64,000 nucleotides of DNA from Paraspadella gotoi (lineage: Eukaryota; Chaetognatha): contig CM119268.1 in the NCBI GenBank assembly GCA_051294375.1, positions 19,913,971 to 19,977,970 on the forward strand, given 5' to 3'. The translations under genes and the position numbers were made by a program. Below the pieces are notes generated by a model. It was not told the origin of the DNA. It was given only the letters and a program-made list of their open reading frames with translations, and did not search any database. Within the stretch, counting starts at the first letter, position 1. Each line of letters starts with the position of its first letter. This document shows positions 21,396 through 32,615 of this stretch, one piece after another.

Positions 21396-24300
21396 CACCA
21401 AGGCTTCAACCGGATGGGGAGAAGGCTTGAAAGAGTCATTGGATAACTACGTCGTTGTCTTCTTCATCTTCCGGCGGCTGAAGCATCGTCGGAAGAATAT
21501 TCAAAAGACCGGGAATTGAAACGGATTGACGTCGAGTAACGTACGGCATCATGGAAGACGCGAGTGGCGCCGGCTCCATTTCTGGAGGCGGGGGCGAGGG
21601 CGGAGGAGCTGAAGCACGACGAGGACGACCGCGTGGGCGCGCCAGAGGTGGATCCGGAGGCGCGAGCTCGTCAGTGATGGCCGGCTTTAATCGATCGACG
21701 GAAATTATTTCGATGCCGCGGCCCGGAATTTCAATTTTAAAAGTTTTTGGGCCGCGTTCACGGACATCGTAAGGGCCGTCGTAGGGCGGTTGGAGCGGCG
21801 TAGAATGGCCGTCGCGTCTGACATAGACGCGGTCGGCGTCAGCGAGCGTTTCTGGGATNNNNNNNNNNNNNNNNNNNNNNNNNNNNNNNNNNNNNNNNNN
21901 NNNNNNNNNNNNNNNNNNNNNNNNNNNNNNNNNNNNNNNNNNNNNNNNNNNNNNNNNNNNNNNNNNNNNNNNNNNNNNNNNNNNNNNNNNNNNNNNNNNN
22001 NNNNNNNNNNNNNNNNNNNNNNNNNNNNNNNNNNNNNNNNNNNNNNNNNNNNNNNNNNNNNNNNNNNNNNNNNNNNNNNNNNNNNNNNNNNNNNNNNNNN
22101 NNNNNNNNNNNNNNNNNNNNNNNNNNNNNNNNNNNNNNNNNNNNNNNNNNNNNNNNNNNNNNNNNNNNNNNNNNNNNNNNNNNNNNNNNNNNNNNNNNNN
22201 NNNNNNNNNNNNNNNNNNNNNNNNNNNNNNNNNNNNNNNNNNNNNNNNNNNNNNNNNNNNNNNNNNNNNNNNNNNNNNNNNNNNNNNNNNNNNNNNNNNN
22301 NNNNNNNNNNNNNNNNNNNNNNNNNNNNNNNNNNNNNNNNNNNNNNNNNNNNNNNNNNNNNNNNNNNNNNNNNNNNNNNNNNNNNNNNNNNNNNNNNNNN
22401 NNNNNNNNNNNNNNNNNNNNNNNNNNNNNNNNNNNNNNNNNNNNNNNNNNNNNNNNNNNNNNNNNNNNNNNNNNNNNNNNNNNNNNNNNNNNNNNNNNNN
22501 NNNNNNNNNNNNNNNNNNNNNNNNNNNNNNNNNNNNNNNNNNNNNNNNNNNNNNNNNNNNNNNNNNNNNNNNCGCGTAAAGCGGTCGATCATCGTCAAGA
22601 GATGCGTGTGGCCGGAAACAGCTGGTAGCGGCCCGACGAGGTCGATGTGTACGTGCGCGAAACGTTTGGACGGCGGATCGAAATGTTGCAGTGGCGCGCG
22701 GACGTGGCGCTGCGTCTTAGCGCGTTGGCAGGTGTCGCAAGACGCCGCCCACCGTGCAACGTCAGAAGAGACGGAGGGCCATACAAAACGCGTTGTAACG
22801 AGTTTCTTTGATGCACGGATTCCCGGATGAGCGATGCCATGGGTGGCATCAAAAACGCGTCGGCGCCATGACGCCGGAACGAGTGGGCGTGCCCGGGAGC
22901 CGGAGATGTCGCAAATGAGCGTCGTGTTGCTGATTGGGACAGTTTTGAGACGGAGCGCCGTATGGGGGTCCTGGAGGAGTCGCTGGACATCCTCGTCAGT
23001 GGCTTGATCGGCCGCCATTGCCTCAAAGTTAACTTGAAGGACGCCGACGGCGTTAACGGTGGCGGCGAGGTCGTCACGCGCTTTTTGGGCATTCGAGGTT
23101 GGTTCAGGTTGGTCTGCGGGGATTGGCGACGGCGGTGGCGCTGGCGTGGGAGTTGGCGGGCGTGAAAGGGCGTCAGCGACGACGTTAGCCTTTCCAGCGA
23201 TGTGCCGGATATCGCTGGTATATTCGGCGATGCCCGCCAACTGGTAGGTTTGCCTCATGGTGTGAGGCTCTGCCTTCTTCCGCAGCGCTGGGACAAGCGA
23301 TATATGATCGCTGAAAAGCGTGAAACGGCGTCCTTCGACATATGGGCGGAAGTGGCGGATCGAAGTGTGGGCGGCGAGAAGCTCCTTGTCGAAGGGCGGC
23401 CATTTGCGCTGGTTTGGCTTTAAGGGCTTGGAATGGAATCCAAGGGGTTGCCATTGGCCATCGACGAGCTGTTCGAGGACGGCGCCAACGGCGACGTCGG
23501 ACGCATCGACGGTGAGAGCAAGAGGAGCGCCGTCGATCGGATGGACCAGCATGGTCGAGTCGGCGAGGGCGTCTTTGATCGCCTTGAAAGCGGCGTCTTG
23601 TGGCGCCGCCCACTTGAGCGTGCGCGGTTTTCCTCGGAGGACCTCGAGGAGCGGATCGAGATGATGGGCGGCATGGGGAACAAAACGGCGGTAATAATTA
23701 AAGACGCCGAGGAAACGTTGCAGTTCCTTGACTGAAGTGGGCGTTGCCATTTCCCGTAACGCCTCCACTTTGGCCGGGAGTGGGCGAACGCCATCTTTGT
23801 CGACGGTGTAACCCAGAAACTCCAAGCTGGAGGCGCCGAAGACGCACTTGGCACGATTGACAATGAGGCCATTGTCGGCGAGGGCATTGAGGACGCGCTT
23901 GAGATCCTCTTGATGCTCGGCGTGAGAGTGGGATGCTACAAGAAGATCGTCCAAGTAGACGAAGACGTGGGGGATGCCGCTCAGGACTTGATCCATCATG
24001 CGCTGGAAGTCCTGGCCAGCGTTCTTCAAGCCAAAAGGCATGAAAAGAAATTCATAGAGGCCGAACGGCGTGATGATCGCCGTTTTATGGCGATCTTCTT
24101 TCGCGACAGGGATCTGGTGGTACCCTTTACATAGATCGATCTTTGAGAAGACTGTCTTCCCGGCGACATCGGCGTTGAAGTCCATAAGATGGCGGATAGG
24201 GTATCGGTCGTCGACGGTGACGCCGTTGAGACGCCGGTAGTCGCCGCACGGACGGAGAGACCCATCGGGTTTCCGTGTGACGTGGAGCGGCGAAGCCCAA

Positions 24301-24593
24301 GCAGAGGTTGAGCGCCGGATGATTCCGAGTTCTACCATCTTCTGAAACTCGGCTTTGGCAGCAGCAAGTTGATCAGGGGCGAGACGACGAGCGCGGGCAA
24401 AAACGGGCGGTCCTTTCGTCGGGATATGGTGTTCGACGCCGTGCTTGGGGGGCGCCGAGTTGAAGACAAGTTTTGTCAGCTCTGGTCGCTCATCGAGAAG
24501 CGCGGAGTAGGCGTCGCGGACGTGCAAAACGCGGGGCGGCGCAGCGGGGGAGGTGGCGTCGTGGGCATGGCCGGAGATGACCATGTAGTCGTC
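21396..24593 (-). mobile_element. Ty3/gypsy element G1 (family A), partial
   Basis: Minus-strand element sharing its 3' end sequence (ACCAAGGCTT..ACCGGATGGGGAGAAGGCTTGA) with G3 and G4. Its 3' LTR would fall in the 10-N gap at 21386. Its gag, protease and 5' LTR are absent because the sequence meets the 100-N gap at 24594 and resumes inside the LTR of G2. A 714-N gap (21859-22572) removes the integrase core. Confidence 0.8.
21436..24593 (-). CDS. pol: G1 Pol, partial (RT, RNase H, integrase ends)
   Basis: The polyprotein begins at the gap edge at the position equivalent to residue ~141 of the intact G4 Pol, so the protease is missing. Reverse transcriptase is complete, including YLDDLL (motif C). 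RNase H has TVDASDVAVGAVLEQ and the later FSDH. The connection ends at VVADALSR. The integrase HHCC zinc finger (HGIAHPG...CDTCQRAK) and the first Asp (HVHIDLVG) are visible before the large gap. After the gap (21436-21858) the C-terminal GPYDV module and an acidic tail are present up to TGA at 21436-21438. The gap length does not keep frame, so the two parts should be read separately. No stop codons interrupt the visible parts. Confidence 0.8.
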
Positions 24594-24693
24594 NNNNNNN
24601 NNNNNNNNNNNNNNNNNNNNNNNNNNNNNNNNNNNNNNNNNNNNNNNNNNNNNNNNNNNNNNNNNNNNNNNNNNNNNNNNNNNNNNNNNNNNN

Positions 24694-24767
24694 ACCGGCT
24701 CTGTCTATGTAATTCAATCCTGTTCTGTCCTTTTCTCTGTGCCAAGATGTCGAATATTAAATCTACA
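24694..24767 (+). repeat. G2 5' LTR, 3' end only
   Basis: From ACCGGCTCTGTCTATG to TCTACA; the same as 30681-30753 except for one T. The rest is hidden in the N run 24594-24693. Confidence 0.8.
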
Positions 24768-24769
24768 AC

Positions 24770-24789
24770 TGGTGAGCCTCTCCGCGAAC
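24770..24789 (+). other. G2 primer-binding site
   Basis: TGGTGAGCC starts two bases after the LTR end, the normal location for annealing of a tRNA 3' CCA end. The first nine bases are the same as in the PBS of G3 and G4, so both families probably use the same or related tRNAs. I do not name the tRNA. Confidence 0.6.
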
Positions 24790-25123
24790 TTATCCAACCT
24801 TCTTATTAAATACTTAACTTAATAAGTAATTAAACAAATCAATCTCGGTCTGATACCTATCCTCTGATACTTATCCCGATTTTATCTTCACTGAAACTGA
24901 AACCTTGAGCCTCTAACTCTAAAAACAACATTGTGAAGCCAACAAACAATAATTTTACTATCGGATGTCAATGCCAAGAGGTGGAAGCGTCAAGTGGACC
25001 CAGATTCTCCCTTCAGGTGGGCAAGAGATGAATAATTAAGCTTTGTAAAAGCTTGCCCTCTGTTGATCGTTTCCTTCTCTCTCTCCCATCTCCCCCAACC
25101 TCCCCTCACCCCCGTCCCGGCGA

Positions 25124-26035
25124 ATGAGTGAACCACATCGCGAAACTCGTCAAGGAGCCCGTCTTCGCCGGCTCGCGGACGATTCCTTCTCTCCAGGCCA
25201 CTCCCACCTCAATCTGCCAGGCGGTTTTGGACGCGGCCTGCGCTCTCGCTCCACATCTCCAAACGTTGGAGCAACTGAAAATCAATTCGCCTTCCACCTG
25301 CCTCCTGATACGGCTCCTCACGAGATGGCTGCAGCCCCGGATCCCCAGGAGGCATTGGCCCGCACCATCGCCGACACTCTCGCGGCGTCGTTCAAAAACA
25401 TCAACCTCAAAAAACCAAAGCTTCCCGATTTTGACGCCGACAATGTCGATCTTTGGATCAAAAGGGTAGACGCCGCCTATACCCGCGCCAATATCAGCTC
25501 CCCAAAGGAAAAATTTGCTCATCTGGAAGATAAGTTTAGCGTGGACTTCAATCCACGCATCAATGCTTTCCTCTTTGGCGCGCCAACTCCAGACAGATGG
25601 GAGGACTTTATCAAATACCTCCGAGCAGAATATGGCCGCACAAAATCGCAACAAGCTGCTTCACTTATCGATGGAACACGACGAGAAGGCCGTCGACCAT
25701 CCCAACTCCTCGCCATAATGAAGGAGAAGGCGGGTGAAGTTACAATCGACGACATCCTGAAAGAATGGGCTGTTAAGGGAATGCCGTCGACGTCCAGCGC
25801 AACCTTGCCGAGCGTGTGGAAACACTCGATGCCGAACAGCAGCAAAATTGCCGACTCATACTTCGATAAAGACGGACAACCACTTCATGCTGCAACAGCT
25901 TTTGGCCCCGTCAATGCAGCCATCCCTCCACTCATGCCTGAGTCAACGACCTATGATCCCGAAGCTATCAACGCCATCGGCCACGATCGTCGTCGACAAT
26001 TCCAATCAAACAAGAAAAAACCAAGCTTTGGATGA
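25124..26035 (+). pseudogene. gag: G2 Gag (matrix/capsid part), interrupted before the knuckle
   Basis: 303 codons ending at TGA 26033-26035. A basic, Ser/Arg-rich N-terminus is followed by a capsid-like region: KLPDFDADNVDLWIKRVDAA (about residues 98-117), EKFAHLEDKF and AEYGRTKSQQ. This layout (PxFxxDxxxxWFxxxExxF-like) is typical of Gag from CsRn1-type and related animal Ty3/gypsy elements. In the same frame, downstream of the stop, 26099-26170 encodes the nucleocapsid knuckle, so the TGA splits Gag. Whether it is a mutation or a consensus error cannot be told here. Confidence 0.7.
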
Positions 26036-26202
26036 CAGACCTCAGCGTCGTCATCGCACCAACAGCAGCAGCCGCAGCAGAAAACGTCTTCAGTCCAAAT
26101 CTGCTATTTCCACAAGAAATTTGGCGACTCTGCTCGCCACTGCGAAGCAGGCTGTTTCCGTCAACAGGCGGAAAACGGGAGGGCCGGACCGCGGAAGTGA
26201 AC
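26036..26202 (+). pseudogene. G2 Gag nucleocapsid segment, CHCC knuckle
   Basis: In the frame of Gag after the TGA: a Gln-rich linker, then CYFHKKFGDSARHCEAGC, i.e. C-x2-H-x9-C-x3-C, and RQQAENGRAGPRK before the next stop. The CHCC order, rather than the retroviral CCHC, is the hallmark reported for the CsRn1 group of Ty3/gypsy elements. It packages element RNA. Confidence 0.65.
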
Positions 26203-26766
26203 GCCGTCCCTTCCGGCCCAAACAACTTTGACGATTCTCCACTTCTCTACGTTCACGATTCAAACAACAAACTGCGATGGCTTGTAGATGGAGGCGCAAT
26301 GGTCTCCATAATCCCTCCAACAACCAACGAACGACAAACAGGTCCCACAACAACCCTTTTACGTGCCGCAAACGGCACAGACATCTCGTGTTTCGGATAC
26401 AAAGACTTAGTTATTAACCTTGATGGCAAAGAGTATTATCCTTTTACGGTGACAATAGCCGACGTTTCACAACCACTGTTAGGCGCAGATTTTCTCGCAG
26501 AACATTATTTAGCACCAAACCATCGAGACCATATGCTGATTGACTTACAGGACTACACGACGATTGTTTCAACCCCTGCTTTAATGACAAAAAACACCAC
26601 ACTTCGAATCAACTTTGTAGAACAGGCAAACTCCTCGACTCATATCCCGACCTATGCATTCCATCTTTCAAACCCAGAGAACCTAAACACGGGGTCCGCC
26701 ACTATATTCCGACCAGTGGGTCCCCAGTCCAATCCCGTGCTCGACGCCTCTCGCCTGAAAAACTAA
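26185..26766 (+). pseudogene. G2 aspartic protease region
   Basis: The open frame (extending from 26032, but homologous only from about 26190) contains RWLVDGGAMVSIIPP, the active-site loop, and later TIADVSQPLLGADFLAEHYL with the ILGADF-type motif that closes the protease fold. The catalytic triplet reads D-G-G instead of D-T/S-G; family A shows the same change. The frame ends at 26766, but the reverse-transcriptase frame has already taken over by homology around 26630. Confidence 0.65.
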
Positions 26767-27713
26767 AAGTCGCACGTGAGGAATTGGAAAAACTCTGCGA
26801 TATGGGAATTGCCCGCAGAGCCAAGAGTGAGTGGGCCTCCCCTTTGCTTGTTGTCAACAAGCCTGATGGAGGCTACAGAGTCTGCGGCGATTTCCGACGG
26901 CTGAACAATGTGACGATAGATGACAAATATCCCGTCAAAACACTAAATGATTTCAACGCCAATCTCTCCGGCAAAACCATATTCAGCAAAATCGACTTGC
27001 TAAAAGGTTACCACCAAATTCCTGTGGCCGAGGAGGACGTCAAAAAGACGGGCGTAATCACGCCATTTGGACTTTTCATTTTTCCAAGAACTCCTTTCGG
27101 CCTTAAGAACGCTGGCCAAGATTTCCAGCGTCTTATGGACGAAATCTTGGCAGACTTACCCCACGTTTTTGTCTATATTGACGACATACTCGTAGCCTCT
27201 ACATCTCCCACCGAACACGAGCAACACCTCAAAGAGGTTTTCGAAACTCTCCACCAAAACGGCTTGGTTGTAAATCGCAAAAAATGCGTTTTTGGCAAGC
27301 CAGAGTTGGAATTTCTGGGCTACAAGGTCAACGCCAAAGGCATCGCCCCATTACCTGAAAGAGTCTCTGCCATTACCGAGACAAAACCACCAACCACAGT
27401 AAAGGAATTGCAAAGATTCCTAGGAATGATTAATTATTACAGACGTTTCATTCCCCACTCAGCGCATCACATGTTTCACCTTTTTGAAGCACTGAAAAGC
27501 AAACCCAAAATCTTGGATTGGACCCCTGAACGGCAACAAGCATTTGAGGCCATCAAGCGGGCCCTTTCACAAGCAACCATGCTCGGTCATCCTCGAGCCG
27601 GCGCACAACTGGCAGTGACTTCCGACGCCTCCAACAGCAATCGGAGCGGTCCTCGAGCAACGAGGCCCACGAGGATGGGAACCCCTTTCCTTTTTCTCAG
27701 CGAAGCTGCATAA
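26630..27713 (+). pseudogene. G2 reverse transcriptase and start of RNase H
   Basis: By homology the frame starts at about 26630 with the PKHGVRHYIPT box, then WASPLLVVNKPDGG, FSKIDLLKGYHQIPV, TPFGLKNAGQDFQRL and VFVYIDDILVAS (motif C, YIDD). The thumb (FLGMINYYRRFIPHS) and the first RNase H motif (VTSDASN) follow. The frame is lost just after the RNase H Asp (about 27640), where an indel shifts translation. All polymerase catalytic residues are present. FIFPRTPFG replaces the FxFxxMPFG form seen in family A. Confidence 0.75.
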
Positions 27714-28674
27714 AAATCAGCAGCAATGGCCTCCGTTTGACAGAGAGCTGTTGGCAGCATTCCGGGCAATCCGACATTTTCGCCCAATGGTTGAAGGACG
27801 CCCATTTACCTTATATACAGACCACAAGTCTCTGGTACCGGCCTTAGCCAAAAAAGCTGAACCCCATACTGCACGTCAAACATATCAATTAGCAGGAATC
27901 GCAGAATTTACGACTGATATCCGCTATTTAGCCGGCAAGGCAAATGTCGTTGCAGACCAACTTTCTCGTCCCATCACAATCAACGAGGAAACTGTAGAAT
28001 CTCTTTCTCCTCCTCCACCCTCTCCCACCCCTCCCCCGCTCTTCCCTTCTTTATCTAACTCACCCAGTAATCCCAAACCCCCGGTGATAGCTTCAATCGA
28101 TAAAGCAATTCCACAAGAGAAGCAAGACGATTTCGGGCGAACAGTCTCCTCCATTTTAGAGCATGGCATCGACCTGAATGCACTCGCTGCTGACCAACCC
28201 CTGGATGCAGACTTTCAACGAATCTCACAGGAATCCCAGACCGGCTTACGTTTCCGCCGAATCCCTTTGGGCGATCGCGACATAATCGTCGACGTAAGCA
28301 ACGGCCCGTGCAGACCATTTGTGCCTTATTCATGGCGACGCCGAGTATTCAAGGCAATACATAATCTCGGCCACCCAGGTGTCGAACGAACGCGCCAAAC
28401 TATTTGTCAAAAATTTGTCTGGCCATCCATTCGCTCTGACACAGCCAAATGGGCCCGTGCCTGCCCTGACTGTCAAAAAGCAAAGGTCACTAAAAACACC
28501 GTACCAGAAATTGGCAAATTCGAAGTCCCTGACAAACGTTTTTCCCATATCCACGTAGATATCGTCATTCTTCCACAATCCAACGGATACAACCACGTGT
28601 TAACCATCGTCGACCGATTTACAAGATGGCCCGCCGCCATCCCTATCAGAACATCACAGCAAAAACTGTTATAG
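27640..28674 (+). pseudogene. G2 RNase H remainder and integrase zinc finger
   Basis: The frame resumes with GAVLEQRGP, then FDRELLA, LYTDHKSLVPAL (RNase H) and VVADQLSRP. A Pro-rich linker precedes the integrase HHCC domain, HNLGHPGVERT...CPDCQKAK, and the first catalytic Asp (IHVDIV). It ends after VDRFTRWPAAIPI, where another frameshift (about 28660) moves the rest of integrase to a different frame. Confidence 0.75.
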
Positions 28675-29651
28675 ATGCGTTAACACACGGCTGGATCGCC
28701 TCCTTTGGCGTCCCCGCCACTATAACGACAGACCGCGGCGCACAGTTCTTGTCAGCCACGTGGAAACAATTGCTAAAGTCATGGGGTATCCAACACAACC
28801 TAACAACATCTTACCATCCACAGTCTAACGGTTTAGTCGAGCGTTTTCACCGACGATTAAAAGAATCGCTAATCACTCTCGGTAACGACGCTCGCGACAA
28901 CTGGTATTGGCGCCTCCCATGCTCCCTGCTCGCCATCAGAACAACTCTCAAGCCCGACGTCGGCGCATCCCCGGCCGAACTCGTTTACGGCGAAGCCATA
29001 GCCGTCCCGGGAGACCTGCTTCCGGCCCAGACCGGAAGTGACGCTGACGAGGCGCATCAACGTCGACGGACCCTCGCCAACCTCCGTCTCGAAGTCGCCC
29101 GCCTCCAGCCTCAACCAACCTCGACGCATCGGCAACCGCGAGTTTTTATTCCTAACACCCTCCAACGCGCCACTCACGTCTACGTCCGGCGCGGCGGCGT
29201 CAAGCCGCCACTCACGGCGCCTTACCTTGGTCCATACCGTGTAATCTCGCGTGAAGAACTGACTTACAAAATCGAAATCCCCGGCCGCGGAAGCGAAATC
29301 GTCTCGATCTCCCGCCTCAAGCCCGCGTGGGAATCTCGCAACGACGTGGAGGGCGACGAGGGCGACGAGGGCGACGAAAATGATCGCCTGCACCCTTCTC
29401 CGCCTCCCTCGCCACCTCCTCGCGGCCGGAGACCCGGCCCACGAACCCGAAATTTTGCTCCTTCATCTCGAAGCCTGCGCCCGCGAAACTCGAATAACTC
29501 CTCCGCCCGTTTTTCCGAACCTCCCCGCCTCCTCTCCCGCCCTCCCCCGCCTCTGCACCCACCTCCCCACACCTTCCCGCTCCAGAAAACGTCGAAAACG
29601 GCATCGAAATCGATGAAACAGCGCCCGAAAACAAAGGAAAACAAAACGTAA
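28660..29651 (+). pseudogene. G2 integrase core and C-terminus
   Basis: Contains the second and third catalytic residues of the D-D-35-E triad (TTDRGAQF and NGLVERFHR), then ASPAELVYGE, a chromodomain-free GPYRV module (PYLGPYRVIS) and IEIPGRGSEIVSISRLKPA. The tail is Pro/Arg-rich. A further short frame (29681-29938, ending RRSSRLRNGAHP) looks like the true C-terminus in another frame. The integrase joins the cDNA to host DNA. Confidence 0.75.
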
Positions 29652-30333
29652 ACAATGAAATAAACAATCCTTTCTCGTCCTTGTCAGGACAACAACGACA
29701 ACAAAACGGAGGCGAATTCGAAGGCGAGGAACACGTGTCGATCTCCTCTCCTCCTCTCCCTTCACCTCCCCCTCCCCCAACCCCCAAAATCTCCCCTCAT
29801 CAATTATCGCGCCCAACGCGGGAAAATTTTCCGCGGCGCTCCTCTCGATTAAGAAACGGCGCTCATCCAGTCGCGTCAGTGCGACATTCCTACGCGCCAG
29901 TCCTCGCCCAACTCCTTCGTAATCACCTTGGAACCTAATCGGACTAATTCACAACTGAACGGAGCAGCCAAAACAAACTTTTCTTTTCTGTTTTCCCTTT
30001 TTAAGTAAATCATTACTTATCGCTTACAATTTTCAATTGTTATCGTTTTTACAACTTTAATCGTTATCGTTTTTATACATTTGAATCCATACGTTAATTT
30101 TTCACCCATTTCACTGCACGGATTTCCATAAGTTACACTCTAACACACGAAATCCCATAATTAATTCATCGTCGAAATAATTCAATCCGGAATTATCTTC
30201 AAAACCTTTTTCCATCGAAAGTTTAACACAAACATGTGTTTTGTCTATCTGCATATTAGTAGAATAGTTTCTTTAAAATGGAAGCATTTTTATTTGTAGA
30301 CAAACACGCGTTAAATATTTTACCCCGTTTTTA

Positions 30334-30344
30334 TCTGGGGGGCG
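30334..30344 (+). other. G2 polypurine tract
   Basis: CTGGGGGGCG directly precedes the TGTAG that opens the 3' LTR; this is the expected plus-strand primer site. Confidence 0.7.
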
Positions 30345-30753
30345 TGTAGCTTCCAATCCCTTGGAAATAAAATTAATATAATCTNNNNNNNNNNNNNNNN
30401 NNNNNNNNNTTATTTAAAATAATTAATACAGAGCCATAGAATCTTGTAAATAATGTCTTAACATCGAGTCTCGAACCCGGGACTCATCGATCATGAAATA
30501 TCGCCTTTATCGATATCGCCACCGGGCATTTATTACAAATTAGATTCTAGAAGTCAGCCAATATTTAATGGAATCTTTTATCCTTTATTTGAACGTCTTT
30601 TGTTTCCTTTAAAGTCAGATTCCATACTAAACCGTCAGGGCTGCTTCCAGTTATTCAGCTTCTATTTACTTACCTCTTAGACCGGCTCTGTCTATGTAAT
30701 TCAATCCTGTTCTGTCCTTTCTCTGTGCCAAGATGTCGAATATTAAATCTACA
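30345..30753 (+). repeat. G2 3' LTR (with 25-N gap)
   Basis: Opens TGTAG and closes CTACA. About 409 bp including the gap at 30385-30409. The following bases (GAACTGAGTTTAAATGG) belong to the minisatellite repeat family, so G2 is inserted into such a repeat. The 5' flank is lost in a gap, so no target-site duplication can be checked. Confidence 0.75.
30463..30530 (-). other. tRNA-like sequence inside the G2 3' LTR
   Basis: On the minus strand: TGGCGATATCGATAAAGGCG (A-box-like), TTTCATGAT (CAT in an anticodon-like position) and GGGTTCGAGACTC (B-box). The stems are imperfect, so this is more likely a tRNA-derived fragment or pseudogene than a working tRNA. Confidence 0.35.
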
Positions 30754-30754
30754 G

Positions 30755-31205
30755 AACTGAGTTTAAATGGAAAAAGTAGATTTCATTAATTGAACGCCAA
30801 TTACTCATGAGTGGATGGGGCAAATTGACTTAAATTTGTATGTAGGTAGGAAAGTGTGTGATTTAGCTGAAAATCAAGTTTCGATGGAATCGTCTGAGTG
30901 GAAATGGAGTTTAAATGGAAAAAAAAACAAAAAAAAACCTGTTCTCAACCAATTGATTCTTTTGATTTTATAATGTAAATGTAAATTAATTAATCAATAA
31001 TTAATTAATCAATCAATTGATATTCAATCAATCAATTTATTTATCTAATTAATTAATCATTCAATCAATCAAATTTATTTTATCAATTAATTAATATTGT
31101 CGTCATCATCGTAAAAAACAAACATTTGGGATCAAATTAGTTAATTAATTAATTACCTAATTAATTAATTTCCGTTAATGATCGTGGGCAGATCCGACAT
31201 TGGTT
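30755..31205 (+). repeat. Minisatellite repeat copy interrupted by G2
   Basis: Monomers with GAAAGTGTGTGATTTAG and AAGTTTCGATGGAATCG (30755-30945), an (ATTA)n-rich zone, and the distal end GGGCAGATCCGACAT at 31188-31202. The distal end is complementary to the AGTCGGATCTGC at the head of the family. Confidence 0.5.
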
Positions 31206-31600
31206 GCTAAAAACTTGTTATAATAACAAATCACCAAACTGACTTTTTATTACCAAAAAATTTTATTTTTATAACAGATAACTAGTATTAACTACACAAT
31301 CATCATTAAAAATTGTTAAATTGTTTAAAAACTGTTAAAATTTGGACAAAAAAAAAAGATAAAAAAGTGATTCCGCACTTGAGAGAAATTTAAACATTTT
31401 TTAGGTCAAACATAAACGTCAAGTAGTTTTCTAACTAATAAATGTTATAAAATAATATACAGTGAAGAATTACCAGTTTAATCAAGTTTTTTTTGTATCG
31501 GTCCAGATTGAAGTCCCTGAATGTGCAAATATTTTAGAGTAAAATCTCATCTATTTTATTTAAATTTCTTTGATATGAAAGATTTATGAATTTTCTTCCT
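31206..31600. other. AT-rich spacer, nothing recognised
   Basis: No coding or repeat signal beyond poly-A/T stretches. The 3' end (ATTTTTACTTCTCAG) reads as a splice-acceptor-like pyrimidine tract for the possible exon that follows. Confidence 0.3.
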
Positions 31601-31619
31601 GACCTGATTTTTACTTCTC

Positions 31620-31740
31620 AGCTTCAAGTCTGATTAGCTTTAAGAATAAACCTGAAGCAACGATGGAAATGTCGTTGTGATAGAAACGGAAAAGTCTGGA
31701 TGGTCGTTGAATTACTAAATCGAAAATGTGAAATCGAAAA
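31620..31740 (+). CDS. Possible host exon (unidentified)
   Basis: Bounded by an acceptor-like TTTTTACTTCTCAG (ending at about 31620) and a consensus donor AAAAG|GTAAGT (GT at 31741). The frame feeding the donor reads NGKVWMVVELLNRKCEIEK but meets a stop upstream; another frame covers the left half. One indel would join them. The good donor and raised complexity suggest an exon, but the protein is not recognised. Confidence 0.25.
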
Positions 31741-32199
31741 GGTAAGTTTTCTTTTGCTATTATTTTTATGATCAGTAGGTAATGGTTAATGGTTATGTTT
31801 GAAACAGCATTTTAAATGTGTGGGATTTATTTAATTATTATGTGTTTTACTATATCAAACTGAATAGTAAATTAGATTAAATTTGAAAGTTTGAACTAAA
31901 TTGAGAACTACATGATTCAGGGACAACAAAAAGCTTAAAACACATACATTAAGGCGGAACACAGTAAAAACTTATTTGTCATTTTTTATACTGGATTATT
32001 ATGAAAAATAACTAAAAATGGTATTGCTTTGTTTTATCAGTCATTATTAACTAACAAAAGTACTTACTTAAAGTCATTTCTTAATAAATAAAAAAAACTT
32101 AAATCCCAGGTACAGAACGGTTTAGATATAGCAAAGAAAACCTAATTTTTTTTGTTCCAGCCTACAACTTCTCAATTCTTAAATATGTTTTTAATTCAG

Positions 32200-32615
32200 A
32201 TGGCGGTAAAATTTTCATCCAACGGGAAGCGACGGTTACGCTTATTGTCCCTTCAAGCAAGACGTGGATAAAATGTCACACACACTGATAAATGTTTTAA
32301 CATCATTGCATATTTACGATATAAAAGGTACGCTCGAAAAAATGTGGAAATACATGAGTTCGTACAAAATGGAACACAACAATCCGAACATGCCGTGGAA
32401 TCGACCAAAAACTTCACCACCACAGAAAGATGGAAGACCCAGTCTTTGTTAAGAATATGTCATTTCTCGAGTTTATGTCAAGCATAAAGAGAGACAATAA
32501 CCTTGATCAAGATTATGTGGAAAAAATTATGGATATGATGAGAATCCCGGGCGAATTAGAAAGGCACATGCCTGCTACCTCACACGATGACATGTCTCGC
32601 TATCAAGTTTACAGA
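32200..32615 (+). CDS. Candidate host exon A (unidentified protein), with one frame break
   Basis: Acceptor-like TTTTTAATTCAG ends at 32199 and the donor is ACAGA|GTGAGT (GT at 32616). Two abutting frames cover it. One contains CPFKQDVDKMSHTLINVL and WKYMSSYKMEHNNPNMPW (to 32452). The other contains MEDPVFVKNMSFLEFMSSIK, DYVEKIMDMMRIPGELERH and SRYQVYR (32430-32615). Removing one A from AGAAAGATGG near 32428 would join them, and such homopolymer indels are common in this assembly. The composition is protein-like and unlike the AT-rich flanks. I do not recognise the family. The start near 32200-32230 also needs a frame adjustment. Confidence 0.5.

Larger units (their letters stand above)
24694..30753 (+). 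mobile_element. Ty3/gypsy element G2 (family B), nearly full length but frameshifted
   Basis: Plus-strand LTR retrotransposon: last 74 bp of the 5' LTR (24694-24767), primer-binding site, gag, protease, reverse transcriptase, RNase H, integrase, polypurine tract and a 3' LTR (30345-30753) holding a 25-N gap. The LTR ends are TGTAG...CTACA. No envelope gene. At least four frame breaks (26033 stop, ~26200, ~26625, ~27640, ~28660) show that this copy cannot make a continuous Pol. Confidence 0.8.
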
